From an uncultured Burkholderiales bacterium (GTDB taxonomy: Bacteria; Pseudomonadota; Gammaproteobacteria; Burkholderiales; Burkholderiaceae_C): a stretch of 40,374 bases of DNA. The stretch covers positions 70,127 through 110,500 of the forward strand of contig CAIWWN010000270.1 in NCBI GenBank assembly GCA_903916355.1. Direction: 5' to 3'. This document shows positions 15,768 to 24,763 of the stretch, piece by piece; the stretch's first letter is position 1, and every line of letters begins with the position of its first letter. The position numbers were made by a program, and so were the translations under genes. The notes beneath the pieces are model-generated. The model had not been told where the DNA came from. It worked only from the letters and a program-made list of their open reading frames with translations, and made no database searches.

Positions 15768-16406
15768 ATGCTTCAGTACCAAACCATTCCTGTGACCCCG
15801 TTCCAACAAAATTCCTCCTTGGTGTGGGACGACGTCACAAAACAAGCGGCCGTGATCGACCCCGGTGGTGATTTGCATTTGCTGCTGGGTGCGGTGGTCG
15901 AGTTGGGTTTGAAGCTGGAGCAAATTTGGATCACCCATGCCCATGTGGATCACGCCGCGGCAACGGCGGAACTGGCCGAGCGGTTGCAGTTGCCGATTGT
16001 GGGCCCGCATCCTGCCGATCAGTTTTGGATCGATGGCCTGCCCCAAGCCGCGGCCATGTACGGCTTTCCGCCAGCGCAGGCTTTCAAGCCGACTCGTTGG
16101 CTGGCGGATGGCGACAAGGTGACGCTGGGGGCGCACACCTTGCAGGTCCGCCATTGCCCAGGCCATACACCAGGCCATGTGGTGTTTTACTCATCCGAGA
16201 TCAAGCGCGCATTTGTCGGTGACGTGCTGTTTGCCGGCAGCATTGGCCGCACGGATTTTCCGCAAGGCAATCACCAGGACTTGATTGACAGCATCACCCA
16301 GCGTTTGTGGCCCATGGGCAATGACACGGTGTTCATTTCGGGTCATGGCCCGGAGAGCACGTTTGGTCGCGAGCGCCAGTCCAACCCGTATGTGGGTGGG
16401 ACTTGA
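15768..16406 (+). CDS. Metallo-beta-lactamase-fold hydrolase (glyoxalase II-like, YcbL type)
   Basis: Zinc-dependent hydrolase, possibly a type II glyoxalase that cleaves S-lactoylglutathione. The 212-residue product from ATG 15768 starts MLQYQTIPVTPFQQNSSLVW. It carries the H-x-H-x-D-H motif THAHVDHAA (His57, His59, Asp61, His62). It also has the metal ligands in CPGHTPGHVVF and FVGDVLFAGSIGR, and a final ISGHGPESTFGRER. Length and motif spacing fit the short YcbL-like group rather than the longer GloB. There is no Shine-Dalgarno in front of the ATG; an upstream in-frame extension has no family similarity and is rejected. It converges on the M48 gene with 23 bp between. Confidence 0.93.
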   Translation: MLQYQTIPVTPFQQNSSLVWDDVTKQAAVIDPGGDLHLLLGAVVELGLKLEQIWITHAHVDHAAATAELAERLQLPIVGPHPADQFWIDGLPQAAAMYGFPPAQAFKPTRWLADGDKVTLGAHTLQVRHCPGHTPGHVVFYSSEIKRAFVGDVLFAGSIGRTDFPQGNHQDLIDSITQRLWPMGNDTVFISGHGPESTFGRERQSNPYVGGT

Positions 16407-16429
16407 AGCGGGGTGCCTGAATCGAATGT

Positions 16430-17308
16430 TCAGCCCTGCTTGGCTTGCTCGTAAAGGTGTTGCACCTTGGGCAAGTTGGCTTGGAGCTCTTGAATGCGGT
16501 TGCTGCCGCTGGGGTGGGTCGACAGAAAAGACGGGCTGCCATTGCCATTGGCACCGAGCATCTTTTTCCATAAGTTGACGCTGGCCTCGGGCCAGAAGCC
16601 GCCGCGTGCGGCGATCTCAAGTCCCACCAAATCGGCTTCGGTCTCGTCGTCGCGGCTGTACTTGAGCGTCAACAACTGCGTGCCCAGGTTGGCCGCCACA
16701 TCCCCCAACTGACCCAGCCCCAGCAAGGTGGACGCCACGGACAGGCCGATGCTGGTGACCTTGGACTTGGCCAAACGCTCACGCGCATGCTCGCGCAGGG
16801 CGTGCGCCATTTCGTGGCCCATGATCATGGCGATCTCATCGTCGGTGAGCTGAAGCTGGTCCAGGATGCCGGTGTAAAACGCGATTTTGCCGCCGGGCAT
16901 GCACCAGGCATTGAGCTGTTTGCTGCCAATCAAGTTCACTTCCCAGCGCCATTCGGCCACGCGGGGATTCCACTGCGCGGTAAACGGAATCAAGCGCCGA
17001 GCAATGCCGTGCAAGCGCTTGAGTTGCGGATGATCGTTGGGGGCCAGCGCATTTTTCGACTTGGCCTCTGTCAGCACTTGGCTGTACTGCTGCTTGGCCG
17101 AGGCTTCCATTTGCTCGGCCGGCACCAAGGTGCGCACGCTGGAGGCGCTGCCCACATCGACTTGGGCCAAGACGGGCGCAGCTGCTGCGGCACCGGCGGC
17201 CAGCAAAAATCCTCGGCGCGGGTGCCAACGGTTCTCCGTGGGCGCGGTTGACGTGAGTTGCGCTGAGGCACTTTCGGAGGATGTTTTGAGGTCGCAAAGG
17301 AAACACAT
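16430..17308 (-). CDS. M48 family metalloprotease, exported (LoiP/YggG-like)
   Basis: Periplasmic zinc protease of the quality-control type. In the 292-residue product a twin-arginine-like signal PRRGFLLAAGAAAAAPVLAQ (about 30-49) precedes the mature part. The zinc motif is HEMAH (His165, Glu166, His169) followed by ALREHARERL. The third ligand is probably in DDETEADLVGLE (Glu224). The family segments NAWCMPGGKIAFYTGIL and PSFLSTHPSGSNRIQELQAN are present. An N-terminal stretch before the signal (MCFLCDLKTS...) makes the start slightly uncertain. The Tat-like signal suggests export in folded form, which is my inference. It is divergent from the AmpG-like gene. Confidence 0.92.
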   Translation of the reverse strand: MCFLCDLKTSSESASAQLTSTAPTENRWHPRRGFLLAAGAAAAAPVLAQVDVGSASSVRTLVPAEQMEASAKQQYSQVLTEAKSKNALAPNDHPQLKRLHGIARRLIPFTAQWNPRVAEWRWEVNLIGSKQLNAWCMPGGKIAFYTGILDQLQLTDDEIAMIMGHEMAHALREHARERLAKSKVTSIGLSVASTLLGLGQLGDVAANLGTQLLTLKYSRDDETEADLVGLEIAARGGFWPEASVNLWKKMLGANGNGSPSFLSTHPSGSNRIQELQANLPKVQHLYEQAKQG

Positions 17309-17365
17309 GGTGCGCCCATAATAATCGCAAAGTAATACATTGTTGCGCGTGGGTTTGTAACTGCA

Positions 17366-17385
17366 GGCCCTGGATAATCAGGGCC
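17366..17385 (+). promoter_or_regulatory. Hairpin abutting the AmpG-like start codon
   Basis: GGCCCTG-GATAAT-CAGGGCC forms a perfect 7-bp stem with a 6-base loop that ends on the base just before the ATG at 17386. The loop equals a -10-like GATAAT. It may act as a translation-start hairpin, or the loop may be a -10 of a near-leaderless promoter. No -35 at the right distance was found. Confidence 0.4.
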
Positions 17386-18765
17386 ATGACCGAGTCGTCC
17401 GCCTTACCCCCCGAACCCGCCAACAGTTCCCTTGTGGCGCGCCCCACCTCTTGGCTGGCATCGCTTCGGGTCTACCTTCAACCTGCCAGTTTGCGCATGT
17501 TGTCGCTGGGCTTTTCGGCCGGCTTGCCGCTGCTCTTGGTGCTGGGCACTTTGAGCTTTCGCCTGCGCGAGGCGGGGATTGACCGCAGCACGATCGGGCA
17601 TTTGAGTTGGGTGGGCCTGGCCTATGGCTTCAAATGGGTTTGGGCGCCCTTGGTGGACCGGATGCCCTTGCCTTTACTGACCCGCTGGCTCGGGCGCCGG
17701 CGCAGTTGGTTGTTGCTTTCGCAAGTGGTCATTATGGCCGCCTTGCTGGGCATGGCCTGGTGTGATCCCAGTCAGAGCTTGGAACCCATCGTGTGGTGCG
17801 CCCTGGCGGTGGCCTTTGCCTCGGCCACGCAAGACATTGCCCTGGATGCTTTTCGCATCGAGTCGGCCGATGCCACACAGCAAGCCGCATTGGCGGCCAG
17901 TTACCAAACGGGCTACCGCCTGGCCATGATCTGGGCCGGCGCTGGGGTGTTGTGGGTGGCGGCTTGGGTGCAGGGGCCACAGGTTTCAGGCTACCAACAT
18001 GCGGCCTGGGCGGCGGCTTACACCACCATGGCGCTCAGCATGTTGACCGGCATGCTCACCGTGTTGTTCTCGCATGAGCCCGTGGCCGCGCCCCTGCCGC
18101 CGGCACGTAATGCGCGTGAATGGTTGCAGGGTGCGCTGGTCGATCCGTTTGCCGACTTTTTACGTCGCTACGGCTGGCAGGCGGTGCTGATTTTGTTGCT
18201 GATTGCGACCTACCGCATCAGCGACGTGGTGATGGGCATCATGGCCAATCCGTTTTATGTGGACATGGGTTACACCAAAGACGAGGTGGCCACGGTAACC
18301 AAGGTGTATGGCGTGATCATGACCTTGGTGGGGGCTTTTGTCGGCGGCGTGTTGTCCATGCGCTTTGGCGTGATGCGTATTTTGCTGCTGGGCGCGGTGC
18401 TCAGTGCGGCCAGCAATGTGTTGTTTGCTTGGTTGAGTGGCGTGGGCCACGACGTGACGTCGTTGGTGCTGGTCGTGTCCGCCGACAACCTGTCCAGCGG
18501 CATTGCATCGGCCGCGTTCATCGCGTATTTGTCGTCGCTCACCAACGTCAGCTACTCGGCGACGCAATACGCCTTGCTCAGTTCCATGATGTTGCTCTTG
18601 CCCAAGTTCATTGCCGGCTTCTCGGGGGACTACGTCAACGCGCATGGCTATGCGTCTTTCTTTATCTCGACGGCTTGGTTGGGGGTGCCGGTGCTGTTGT
18701 TGGTGGTTTTGGCGGGGCGATCAGCTAAGGGCTTGGGTCAAGCTGATACGTCGCAAAAGCGCTGA
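17386..18765 (+). CDS. ampG: AmpG-like permease (PAT/MFS superfamily)
   Basis: Inner-membrane transporter of the AmpG group, which imports GlcNAc-anhydro-MurNAc muropeptides for cell-wall recycling. The 459-residue product has at least ten hydrophobic helices. It shows the AmpG-type sequences SLGFSAGLPLLLVLGTLSF, GLAYGFKWVWAPLVDRMPLP, GRRRSWLLLSQ, ASATQDIALDAFRIESAD and SYQTGYRLAMIWAGAG in the N-terminal half, and YRISDVVMGIMANPFYVDMG in the second half. The start is the first ATG with no visible Shine-Dalgarno, directly after a hairpin. Whether it carries muropeptides or another substrate cannot be told; no ampD or nagZ is nearby. Confidence 0.85.
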   Translation: MTESSALPPEPANSSLVARPTSWLASLRVYLQPASLRMLSLGFSAGLPLLLVLGTLSFRLREAGIDRSTIGHLSWVGLAYGFKWVWAPLVDRMPLPLLTRWLGRRRSWLLLSQVVIMAALLGMAWCDPSQSLEPIVWCALAVAFASATQDIALDAFRIESADATQQAALAASYQTGYRLAMIWAGAGVLWVAAWVQGPQVSGYQHAAWAAAYTTMALSMLTGMLTVLFSHEPVAAPLPPARNAREWLQGALVDPFADFLRRYGWQAVLILLLIATYRISDVVMGIMANPFYVDMGYTKDEVATVTKVYGVIMTLVGAFVGGVLSMRFGVMRILLLGAVLSAASNVLFAWLSGVGHDVTSLVLVVSADNLSSGIASAAFIAYLSSLTNVSYSATQYALLSSMMLLLPKFIAGFSGDYVNAHGYASFFISTAWLGVPVLLLVVLAGRSAKGLGQADTSQKR

Positions 18766-18793
18766 AGAGCTTTACCCAACTTTACGGCCGCTT

Positions 18794-18821
18794 GATGCCC
18801 CGTGCGCATCACTCGGGCATC
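18794..18821. terminator. Hairpin between the AmpG-like gene and the response regulator
   Basis: GATGCCC (18794-18800) and GGGCATC (18815-18821) form a perfect 7-bp stem around a 14-base loop, about 28 bp after the permease stop. There is no T-run after it, so it is a weak terminator candidate. It could equally be an operator for the downstream two-component genes. Confidence 0.35.
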
Positions 18822-18858
18822 ATGTTGAAAGAGTAGATAACCCGAAGGACGGTTGCGC

Positions 18859-19563
18859 ATGAGCGGCACATTGCTATTGATTGAGGACGATCTGCGCTTG
18901 GCCCAGATGGTGGCCGAGTATTTGCGCCAAGCGGGTTTCAGCTGTGAGCATGCGGGCGATGGCCAATCGGGCTTGACGCGTGTGCAAGCCGGTGGCGTGG
19001 ATTTGGTGGTGCTGGATTTGATGCTGCCTGACATGGATGGACTGCAGGTCTGCCAGCGCATTCGGGGGTTCCCAGGCGCGGTCAGTCAGGTGCCGGTGCT
19101 CATGCTCACGGCCAAGGGCGACCCGATGGACCGCATCATTGGCCTGGAGTTGGGCGCCGATGACTATTTACCCAAGCCCTTTGAACCGCGCGAATTGCTG
19201 GCGCGCATCAAAGCCATCTTGCGCCGCAAGCCAGGCGAGGCGGCTGAAGCGAAGTCGCACCTGAGCTTTGGCTCGCTGGAGATTGACCGCGATGCGCGGC
19301 AAGTGTCGGTGCACGGCGCCTTGTGTGATCTGACCTCGTACCAGTTTGATTTGCTGGTGGCCCTGGCCGAGCGCGCGGGCCGTGTCTTGACCCGCGATCA
19401 AATCATGGAAGCGGTGCGTGGCCGGGAACTGGAGGCGTTTGACCGGTCCATTGATGTGCACATGGGGCGCATCCGCGCCGCCATCGAGGTGGACCCGAAA
19501 GAGCCGAAACGCATTTTGACGGTGCGTGGCGTGGGCTACGTGTTTGCCAAACAACAGGACTGA
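18859..19563 (+). CDS. OmpR/PhoB-type response regulator
   Basis: Transcription regulator phosphorylated by the adjacent kinase. The 234-residue product has a receiver domain with acidic pair Glu9-Asp10, phosphoacceptor Asp53 in VVLDLMLPDMDG, the Thr in MLTAKG and Lys in PKPFEP. A winged-helix DNA-binding domain follows (TSYQFDLLVALAERAGRVLT...DVHMGRIRAAIE...ILTVRGVGYVF). ATG 18859 is preferred over an in-frame TTG at 18853 because GAAGGA lies 9 bases upstream of it. The kinase starts 5 bp after its stop. The regulon is unknown. Confidence 0.96.
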   Translation: MSGTLLLIEDDLRLAQMVAEYLRQAGFSCEHAGDGQSGLTRVQAGGVDLVVLDLMLPDMDGLQVCQRIRGFPGAVSQVPVLMLTAKGDPMDRIIGLELGADDYLPKPFEPRELLARIKAILRRKPGEAAEAKSHLSFGSLEIDRDARQVSVHGALCDLTSYQFDLLVALAERAGRVLTRDQIMEAVRGRELEAFDRSIDVHMGRIRAAIEVDPKEPKRILTVRGVGYVFAKQQD

Positions 19564-19567
19564 GCGC

Positions 19568-20833
19568 ATGACGCTGCGCACCGCATTTTCTAAACGTTTG
19601 TACTTGCGCATTTGGTTGGCAGTGGTGCTGGGCGTGGCGGTGTTGATGCTGTTGGTGGGCTGGTTTTGGCGCTTGGCCGAGCAGCACAACAGCTTTCACT
19701 CGGCCGCGCGTGAGGTGATTGTGCGCAATGCGGCAGGCGAGGTCATTGGCAACAGCCCGGCGCTGGCGCAGCGCGGGCGGGGCGTGGAGTTTGAACTGCA
19801 GTTGCCCAGCGGGGAAACGCTGCAAATCCAAGTGCCTTTTCCTCGGCCACCGCGGCCCATAGGTGAGCGTGAAGGCTTCAACGGCCATGACCACTCAGCG
19901 CACCCCACTGCACCGTGGTGGGCACGCCCGCCATTTGGATTTTTGTGGATGCTGGCCTTGGTGGGCTTGGCCGCCGCACTGGGCGTGTACCCGATTCTGC
20001 GGCGTCTCACACAACGCCTGGAAACCCTGCAACGCGGCGTTCAGCAATGGGGCGACGGCGACTTGAGCGTGCGCGTGCCCGTGAACGGGCAGGACGAGGT
20101 GGCCGATTTGTCAGCGCGCTTCAACGATGCCGCGCAGCGCATTGAAAACCTGCTGGCTGCGCAGCGCGCCTTGCTGGCGTCGCAAAAATCATTGCTCGCC
20201 AATGCTTCGCACGAATTGCGCTCGCCGTTGGCGCGCATCCGCATGGGGTTGGAGTTCATCGGCGGTGAATCCACGGCCGCGAAAGATGAGATCGCCCGCA
20301 ATATTGCAGAGCTGGATCAACTGGTGGAGGAAATTCTGCTGGCCAGCCGCTTGGACGCCAAAGAGGCGGATATTGGGACCTTGGAGTCGGTGGACCTGAT
20401 TGGCCTGTGCGCCGAAGAGTGCGCCCGCATGGGCGCGGTGCTGCACTTGCCCGAGGGCGTGCAGTCGATTGAAATGCCCGGCGTCGCCAAACTGCTGCGC
20501 CGCATGGTGCGCAACCTGCTGGAGAACGCAAAACGCTATGGCGGCGAGTCGGGCCTGGGCATTGAGCTGGCTTTGACGCAAAACGCAGACCACATTGGCA
20601 TCCGCGTGTCCGACCACGGGCCAGGCGTGCCGGCGCAATTCAGAGAGCGCATCTTTGAGCCGTTTTACCGCCTGCCCGGCGCCAGCGAGCGCACCGGCGG
20701 CGTGGGGCTCGGGCTGGCGCTGGTCAAGTCGATTGCCGAGCGGCATGGGGGGCGGGTGAGTTGTGAGGACCGGGCGGCTGGGGCTGGTGCGAGTTTTGTC
20801 TTGATATTTGCGCTACAGGAGCCATCGGTTTAA
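19568..20833 (+). CDS. Membrane sensor histidine kinase
   Basis: Cognate kinase of the preceding regulator. The 421-residue product has TM1 at about residues 13-33, a periplasmic domain to about 120, and TM2 at about 122-141. HAMP follows (TQRLETLQRGVQQWGDGDLS), then HisKA with His215 in NASHELRSPLAR. The HATPase domain has the N-box (RNLLENAKRYGG), G1 box (VSDHGPGVP), F box (IFEPFYRLPG) and G2 box (GVGLGLALVKSI). Just before TM2 the periplasmic part holds GHDHSAH (His107, His109, His112), a possible metal or pH sensing patch. The layout resembles RstB/CpxA-type kinases. The start is the ATG 5 bp after the regulator stop. Confidence 0.96.
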   Translation: MTLRTAFSKRLYLRIWLAVVLGVAVLMLLVGWFWRLAEQHNSFHSAAREVIVRNAAGEVIGNSPALAQRGRGVEFELQLPSGETLQIQVPFPRPPRPIGEREGFNGHDHSAHPTAPWWARPPFGFLWMLALVGLAAALGVYPILRRLTQRLETLQRGVQQWGDGDLSVRVPVNGQDEVADLSARFNDAAQRIENLLAAQRALLASQKSLLANASHELRSPLARIRMGLEFIGGESTAAKDEIARNIAELDQLVEEILLASRLDAKEADIGTLESVDLIGLCAEECARMGAVLHLPEGVQSIEMPGVAKLLRRMVRNLLENAKRYGGESGLGIELALTQNADHIGIRVSDHGPGVPAQFRERIFEPFYRLPGASERTGGVGLGLALVKSIAERHGGRVSCEDRAAGAGASFVLIFALQEPSV

Positions 20834-20851
20834 CTTTCTACAATCCCAAGG

Positions 20852-22009
20852 ATGGACCACCTACATCCGGCGTTTGCACTGGCTTTATTTGTCGAAGCAT
20901 TTCTTGTGCTGCATGTCATACGCCGATGGATCCGAATTGAATTGATCCCAGGCCGTTCATCCACCATCGATGGCTTGCGAGGATTTTTGGCTTTTGGTGT
21001 TTTCGTGCATCACGCCGCCATCTGGTACGTATTCCTCAAGACGGGGTCCTGGGTCGTGCCCGAATCACGGCTTTACAGCCAATTGGGACAAGCCACCGTC
21101 ACCTTATTTTTCATGATCACGGGATTCCTCTTCTACAGCAAAGTGCTGGAGAGTCGGGAAAAGCCCATCGATTGGTTGCGCCTGTATGTGTCTCGTTGCT
21201 TGCGCATATTGCCCCTTTATGTGGCGATCTTGATTTTCGCCGCCCTGTTGATTGCGCTGATTCGTTACAGCGGATGGGTGTCCCCCATGGTGGCGCCATG
21301 GCATCAAAAGTCTTTGGTCGGTTTGATCACCGCGGGGGTGACGTGGACCTTGAGTTACGATTGGAAGTTTTATTACGCCTTGCCTTTGCTTGCCCTGACT
21401 GTGGGGCGTGTACCGTGGCGATGGTTGGTTTTTTCATTGTCGATGCTGGCGATCTCCGGGATAACGAAGGCGTTGGACATCCATGCCTGTGCTTTTGTCG
21501 GCGGCATTGCGGCGGCCTTGCTCGGTCAAGTCGCCGCCTGGCGACGCTTTGCGCGATCAGCTTGGGGGAGTGCAGGGGCGTTGCTGACGCTCGCTTGCGC
21601 TGTTGCGGGATTTGACACGGCAGATGTTGTCGCCCCCTTGGTTTTCATGGCGATGTCCTTTGCCTTGATTGCCAACGGGGCTGGGATGTGGGGGCTGCTT
21701 GAAACGGCGCTGCCGCGAATTTTTGGGGAAATGACGTACAGCATTTATTTGCTGCATGGGCCGTTGTTGTTTGTCGCGTTCTACTTTGTACTCGGGTTTG
21801 ACCTGGGGGCCAACTTAAACCCGATGCAACATTGGGGTGTGATCGCCCTTTTGGTGCCCATCGTTTTGGCTGTTTCGGCATTTTCCTACATCAATCTAGA
21901 GGCACCATGCATGCGCAAGGTGTCAAATTGCCAAGCCTATTTGAATAAAGTCGGGATTTTAATTTCGGTGTGGAATGGGAAATTGGCAAAAAGATTCCGT
22001 AAATCTTGA
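20852..22009 (+). CDS. Acyltransferase 3 family membrane protein
   Basis: Integral membrane acyltransferase of the type that O-acetylates surface polysaccharides. The 385-residue product has about ten hydrophobic segments. It shows the family opening STIDGLRGFLAFGVFVHHAA (catalytic-type His in the F-V-H-H segment), TLFFMITGFLFYSKVLE, and YVSRCLRILPLYV with the conserved Arg. Near the end it has FGEMTYSIYLLHGPLLFVAF. It has no C-terminal SGNH domain, unlike the next gene. It begins 18 bp after the kinase stop and precedes the second acyltransferase by 60 bp of AT-rich sequence. Confidence 0.92.
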   Translation: MDHLHPAFALALFVEAFLVLHVIRRWIRIELIPGRSSTIDGLRGFLAFGVFVHHAAIWYVFLKTGSWVVPESRLYSQLGQATVTLFFMITGFLFYSKVLESREKPIDWLRLYVSRCLRILPLYVAILIFAALLIALIRYSGWVSPMVAPWHQKSLVGLITAGVTWTLSYDWKFYYALPLLALTVGRVPWRWLVFSLSMLAISGITKALDIHACAFVGGIAAALLGQVAAWRRFARSAWGSAGALLTLACAVAGFDTADVVAPLVFMAMSFALIANGAGMWGLLETALPRIFGEMTYSIYLLHGPLLFVAFYFVLGFDLGANLNPMQHWGVIALLVPIVLAVSAFSYINLEAPCMRKVSNCQAYLNKVGILISVWNGKLAKRFRKS

Positions 22010-22069
22010 AATTCAAAATATAAGTTAATTTAATACCACATAGACCTGAAGTCAATTGAAAATAAACAC

Positions 22070-24076
22070 ATGAATCAAATGGGGGCACATTTAAGTTTTC
22101 GAGCCGATATCAATGGATTAAGGGCGTGGGCAGTTGCAGCTGTGGTGTTATACCATTTTGGAATTTGGGGCTTTGGGGCTGGATTTATCGGTGTAGATAT
22201 ATTTTTTGTCATTTCAGGATTTTTAATGACGCACTTGATTTGTCAAGGGTTGAAAAAATCAGGGCGAAATTATTCAATAGCCAAATTTTATATGGCACGC
22301 GTCCGGCGCATCATGCCGGCTTTGATTGTCATGTGCATTTTTCTCTTGGTGATGGGGTGGTGGATGCTCCCACCGCCTGATTACAAAAGACTGGGTGATC
22401 ACGTCGCATTGAGCCTTATTTTTATTTCAAATTTTAAATATTTGAATGAATCGGGTTATTTTGATGCAGAGGCACATGAAAAATGGCTCTTGCATACCTG
22501 GTCACTCTCAGTGGAGTGGCAATTTTATTTATTATTTCCGCTCCTCCTTTTATTGGTTTGGCGAATTCGACCTCGTATTTCCAGCTTGAAAATTGCCATC
22601 ATTTTCTTCGGGCTGCTGTCTTTGATGTATTGTTTGTATAAAACACCTTTGGATTCAACCCATGCATTTTATTTATTGAACTCAAGAGCATGGGAAATGC
22701 TTGCCGGCGGCCTGTGTGCCATTTATAAGAGCGAAGGAATTATTTTACCGAGAAGAAAGGCGATTGCCGAAAGCGCGGGGTTTTTGCTTTTGGTCGGATC
22801 TTTGGTCTTTACGCATGCGTCTGATCCATGGCCTGGCTGGCGTGCCCTTTTGCCAGTGCTCGGTAGCGTACTGATTCTGCTGGCGAATGCCAAAGCCTCA
22901 CCTTTGACATCCATTAAGCCATTGCAATGGTTGGGTGACCGTTCTTATTCAATTTATCTCTGGCATTGGCCCTTTGTCGTAGGGATTTATTACTGCGGTT
23001 GGCATCATCAATTAGGGGTGCAGTGTGCGGGCTTGGTATTGACCTTGATTTTGGGTATGGCCTCTTACCGATGGGTCGAGCAGGGCAGTCGTCATTATTT
23101 AAGTCACTTCCCCGAGAAATATGGTTTGCGGGTTATTTTGGCGGTGGCGGGACTCACATTTACAGGGGCTGGAGTCGTAATTTGGGAAAAAGGTTGGTCA
23201 GGGCGTATTGACTCACGCAGTGAGCTGGCGGCCGCTGAAGCCATGAACAAGAACCCAAGGTATAAACAATGCCATACAGAGGCTGGAATCAGTTCACCTG
23301 ATTGCATGTATGGCGGCTCCCAATTGCGCGCGATTGTCCTGGGGGACAGTCATGCGAATGCCGTAATTACCGCTGTGGCTGATGCTGCAACCACTGTGGA
23401 TAAATCAGCTGGCGTCTTGGAATGGACTTACAGTGCTTGCCCCGTGCTCCAGGGTGTGCAAATTAACTTTGGGCTGCTGCCACAAAGCCATCAGTGTGGA
23501 AACTATATAAGCGCCCTGCTTGAGCGATTAAAGTATGAGCACTTGGGCGTACCGGTCATTATCATCAACCGATGGGCGCAATACGCCTATGGTCGAAATG
23601 AGAGTCTCAAAGAGGTCGGTCAGCCGTGGGTTAATTTTGGCCAAACCGCTGATGAGGCCACACCTGAGTTTTTGACCGAATTCACCTCGCGCATGATCAC
23701 GACAGCTTGTGAGATTGGTAAAACGCGAAAAGTGTACATGGTTAAACCCATTCCTGAGATGGGTATGAATGTGCCTCAAAAGGTTGCCAGGAGCTTCATT
23801 TGGGGGGGCGAAGTGGATGTAAAAATTCCGCTGCCGGACTACATGAAGCGTCAAGATAGGATCTTAGATGCCCTGAATCGAGCGCACTCTGAATGTGGAA
23901 TTGAAATTCTGGACCCGCTTCCCTATCTGTGTTGGGACCAGTTTTGTCATGGCGCTTGGATGGGACGGCCGCTGTACCACGATGACGACCATTTGAGTGA
24001 ATATGGTAATCGCCGTCTGAAGCCTATTTTTGCGCCAATTTTTCAATCGGTTGTGAAGTCGCCCTCAGAGAAATAA
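22070..24076 (+). CDS. O-acyltransferase with fused SGNH domain (OafA/YrhL type)
   Basis: Membrane acyltransferase joined to an outer SGNH hydrolase-like domain, the OafA/OatA plan, which acetylates O-antigen or other glycans. The 668-residue product opens FRADINGLRAWAVAAVVLYH and has GVDIFFVISGFLMTHLI, ARVRRIMPALIVM and WSLSVEWQFYLLFPLLLLL in the acyltransferase-3 half (to about 360). The SGNH half has the nucleophile GDSHANAV near residue 425 and YHDDDHLSEYGNRR near 640. The product is full length. It uses many more A/T-ending codons than its upstream neighbours, suggesting transfer. Its 3' end overlaps the convergent glycosyltransferase gene by 12 bp. Confidence 0.94.
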   Translation: MNQMGAHLSFRADINGLRAWAVAAVVLYHFGIWGFGAGFIGVDIFFVISGFLMTHLICQGLKKSGRNYSIAKFYMARVRRIMPALIVMCIFLLVMGWWMLPPPDYKRLGDHVALSLIFISNFKYLNESGYFDAEAHEKWLLHTWSLSVEWQFYLLFPLLLLLVWRIRPRISSLKIAIIFFGLLSLMYCLYKTPLDSTHAFYLLNSRAWEMLAGGLCAIYKSEGIILPRRKAIAESAGFLLLVGSLVFTHASDPWPGWRALLPVLGSVLILLANAKASPLTSIKPLQWLGDRSYSIYLWHWPFVVGIYYCGWHHQLGVQCAGLVLTLILGMASYRWVEQGSRHYLSHFPEKYGLRVILAVAGLTFTGAGVVIWEKGWSGRIDSRSELAAAEAMNKNPRYKQCHTEAGISSPDCMYGGSQLRAIVLGDSHANAVITAVADAATTVDKSAGVLEWTYSACPVLQGVQINFGLLPQSHQCGNYISALLERLKYEHLGVPVIIINRWAQYAYGRNESLKEVGQPWVNFGQTADEATPEFLTEFTSRMITTACEIGKTRKVYMVKPIPEMGMNVPQKVARSFIWGGEVDVKIPLPDYMKRQDRILDALNRAHSECGIEILDPLPYLCWDQFCHGAWMGRPLYHDDDHLSEYGNRRLKPIFAPIFQSVVKSPSEK

Positions 24077-24763
24077 ACTTTTTAATTTCTTTTTCAATAG
24101 ATTCAGCCCGGTGGGATGGGCCGCACTTGCGCTGACACTTTGATCCAGCCCAATGTGACTGCAGCTACCAGGTTCCATATAGGCTGTAAAACGCCCTTTG
24201 GCTCTGAGGGCTCTTGAAACATGCCGTTCTTTTTTGAACCCAGAAAACCCATTGAATTGCCGCCATAAGTCAAGCGATGCCAAATGCGGGTTGAAGGTAT
24301 AGCCATGCCACTGGGGGTGTATTTTGTCTAAGCGTGCATATTCGAATTCACCTGTTTGGTGATGTTCAACTTTGCTGAGATCTTCTTCAGAAAGATGGAA
24401 GTCAATGACTTTTCGAAAGCAAACTTGGCTGATTTCAGGTTTCTGTGTGAGCAGGCTGATCGCGCCCACAACATTCAAGTCATTGTTGAACTCCCAATCA
24501 TCCTCGCAGTGCATCACATAGGGCGTTGATACCTGACGGTACATGTAGTCAACTGCCGCATGATGTCCTAATTGTTCGCGCAAGCTGATCAGTTTGCCTT
24601 TCGGGCAAACGCGCTGGAATGCTTCATTGGTTTCTGGATCACGAAAATCATTGATGGCGATGACTTCGAAGAAATCGACCAAGGGCAAGAGACTTTGCAG
24701 GGTTTTTTCAAGTAAATCGGGTCGCCTGCCCATGGTCAAGCACAACGTTATCTGCGAGTTCAT
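24065..24763 (-). CDS. Glycosyltransferase, GT2-like
   Basis: Probable polysaccharide glycosyltransferase. The 232-residue product from ATG 24763 begins MNSQITLCLTMGRRPDLLEK and has a GT-A-like nucleotide-binding half, FFEVIAINDFRDPETNEAFQ. A D-D pair in VMHCEDDWEFNND may be the metal-binding D-x-D-type motif. The second half (HPQWHGYTFNPHLASLDLWR) looks like an acceptor-binding region. The ATG overlaps the upstream methyltransferase stop as ATGA, so I prefer it to a TTG at 24811 inside that gene. Sugar and linkage are unknown. Confidence 0.82.
   Translation of the reverse strand: MNSQITLCLTMGRRPDLLEKTLQSLLPLVDFFEVIAINDFRDPETNEAFQRVCPKGKLISLREQLGHHAAVDYMYRQVSTPYVMHCEDDWEFNNDLNVVGAISLLTQKPEISQVCFRKVIDFHLSEEDLSKVEHHQTGEFEYARLDKIHPQWHGYTFNPHLASLDLWRQFNGFSGFKKERHVSRALRAKGRFTAYMEPGSCSHIGLDQSVSASAAHPTGLNLLKKKLKSLFL

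Noticed and set aside
18794-18821. Strong intrinsic terminator after the AmpG-like gene
   Set aside because: The stem is perfect but no T-run follows, so it is only listed as a low-confidence candidate.
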